A stretch of 64,000 nt of DNA from Diprion similis (taxonomy: Eukaryota; Arthropoda; Insecta; Hymenoptera; Diprionidae), in contig NC_060108.1 of the NCBI RefSeq assembly GCF_021155765.1, positions 20,733,025 through 20,797,024 on the forward strand, written 5' to 3'. The notes beneath the pieces are model-generated. The model made no database searches. It was not told the origin of the DNA and worked only from the letters and a program-made list of their open reading frames with translations. Of this stretch, positions 62,876 to 64,000 are shown in pieces. The position numbers and the translations under genes are program-made. Position 1 is the stretch's first letter; every line of letters begins with the position of its first letter.

Positions 62876-64000
62876 CTGCTAGCATATTGACAGAGGCCAC
62901 GTGGCGCCTGCGGAGCCCCGACGTCGGCGCGAATCCCGCCTGGGAAAGCTGCGAATCGAGCTGCAACATACGTTGGCAACAAAAGCCTCAACGGCATCCA
63001 TGATGCAGTATCACGGTACCGGCGTTTAGGTGGTCGATCAAAGGGAGCGAACGATTTCAGGCCATCGCCGAATGAGCATCCAGTATTTTCTTTAACTCTG
63101 GGCACGTTTCTGCAGTCGTCATTACTCGGACCCGTCAAGTTTCTGAAGGGTCCTTTTGCTACTTGGTTCCTTGAGGCTTGCCTAACAACCGTGAAAAAAT
63201 AAGCACGGTTACAGTGTCTATGGCATATAGATTGGACTTTGGATATTCGCGAAAAGCAATAAATGAGAAAGTGAAACTTTCCTTACAGCGCACAACTCAC
63301 CGCCAGAAATCTTTTTGACTTTTGATCTTCAAGAATCGGTGATACTTTCAAAGCTTCAATTATTCCAGACGATCAAAATTTTTGAACGATAGATTGGACC
63401 TGATACTTTCACTTAGGAGTTTCGTTCTTCTTTAGGATAGATTCTCCAATTCCTGTCCTTTGAACGAAAACCTTGAGAAGCGGGCAGGTATAAAGTCTGC
63501 ACTGATACAATTAATGCGCGTGTAGCCATTTTCATACTTTCCTCGGCACGCGACTTGTCGCGGTCACGCCTTCCCTTGCCCGCATAAATAATTAAGGGCT
63601 ATTTAGGCCTGAGCTCGGGTTATGAATGCGTGGTAGTCGGTGCTTCGCAGGGTCCGCACAGTTTGAGAATTCGCTTGGGAGAATATACGGGTGGGAACTT
63701 CTACTATGTCCAAGTCTTTATCCGAGTGACTTTGAATGAGGAATGAAAATGGGCGTTGTCCGCGTGTTGCAGTTTCACTTCATGGAATATAACGCCCGCC
63801 CGCCTTCAGTCGTTTGACATAATGGAGCAGCCATGCTCGCGGCACCGCACGAATGTCATAAGTTATATCTTTATTTGTTTGAGGCCGGATTTGGCCGCGT
63901 GTCGTGGTCTGTGGTCTCCCGCACAACCCGGCTTCCTGTGTATATCGCTATTACCGATTTTAATACCATTAGAGTCGCCGGTTAACGAGGCCCCGAATTA

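Larger units (their letters stand above)
56125..64000. other. CpG-rich region upstream of LMX1, no gene seen
   Basis: Nearly 8 kb upstream of LMX1 lacks any frame with a recognisable domain or a chain of phased exons. Compared with the rest of the window, much of it (about 56,450-57,100, 57,900-58,250, 58,900-59,750, 60,450-61,200, 61,650-63,200 and 63,500-64,000) is visibly richer in G+C and CpG. Several AT-rich segments lie between. It holds simple repeats and homeodomain-type TAATTA cores, for example near 63,590. A cis-regulatory domain of the developmental gene is the likeliest reading. Non-coding exons cannot be excluded. Confidence 0.45.

Noticed and set aside
62626-63003. His-rich open frame
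   Set aside because: The His/Arg run comes from the CAC/CAT trinucleotide repeat and the rest has no family features.

Overview
The window reads as nuclear DNA of an insect. It has AT-rich intergenic DNA, many short GT-AG introns of about 60-400 bp, and animal housekeeping and developmental genes whose exons are often much like their vertebrate counterparts. The CpG-rich tract at the right end and the compact genes would suit Hymenoptera (for example a sawfly), but that is a guess and no species is assigned.

Layout. (1) 1-13,635 is a tandem satellite array of 44 monomers of about 312 bp. It runs off the left edge and carries higher-order and large segmental duplications. A non-repeat insert (about 13,640-14,030) and a tract of strongly diverged monomers (about 14,030-15,160) follow. 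(2) 15,160-51,320 is gene-dense. The genes are DNAJC1-like (-), an unrecognised transmembrane protein with three PPxY motifs (+), TPX2 (+), LRRFIP1/2-like with two alternative first exons (-), DDOST/OST48 (-), a TTC17-like TPR membrane protein (+), NECAP (-), TRMT10A-like tRNA methyltransferase (+), RETREG/FAM134-like ER-phagy receptor (-) and LSM2 (+). (3) 52,376-56,124 holds an LMX1-type LIM-homeobox gene (-), followed to the window end by about 7.8 kb of CpG-rich DNA with no convincing gene, probably its regulatory domain.

The exon models were assembled by hand from splice signals, reading phase and family knowledge. In every model the exon lengths sum to a whole number of codons. Three gene pairs are divergent and share short promoter regions: DDOST/TPR protein, NECAP/TRMT10A and RETREG/LSM2. 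Several genes act in the secretory and endomembrane system (DNAJC1, DDOST, RETREG, NECAP, probably the TPR and PPxY proteins). This is a mixed housekeeping neighbourhood, not a functional operon.

The most unusual content is the satellite. Each monomer carries a 17-bp-stem inverted repeat. Two of the three diverged edge monomers keep a dyad at the same place although the sequence of both arms has changed. The long open frames across the array are most likely a by-product of a period divisible by three and not a gene.
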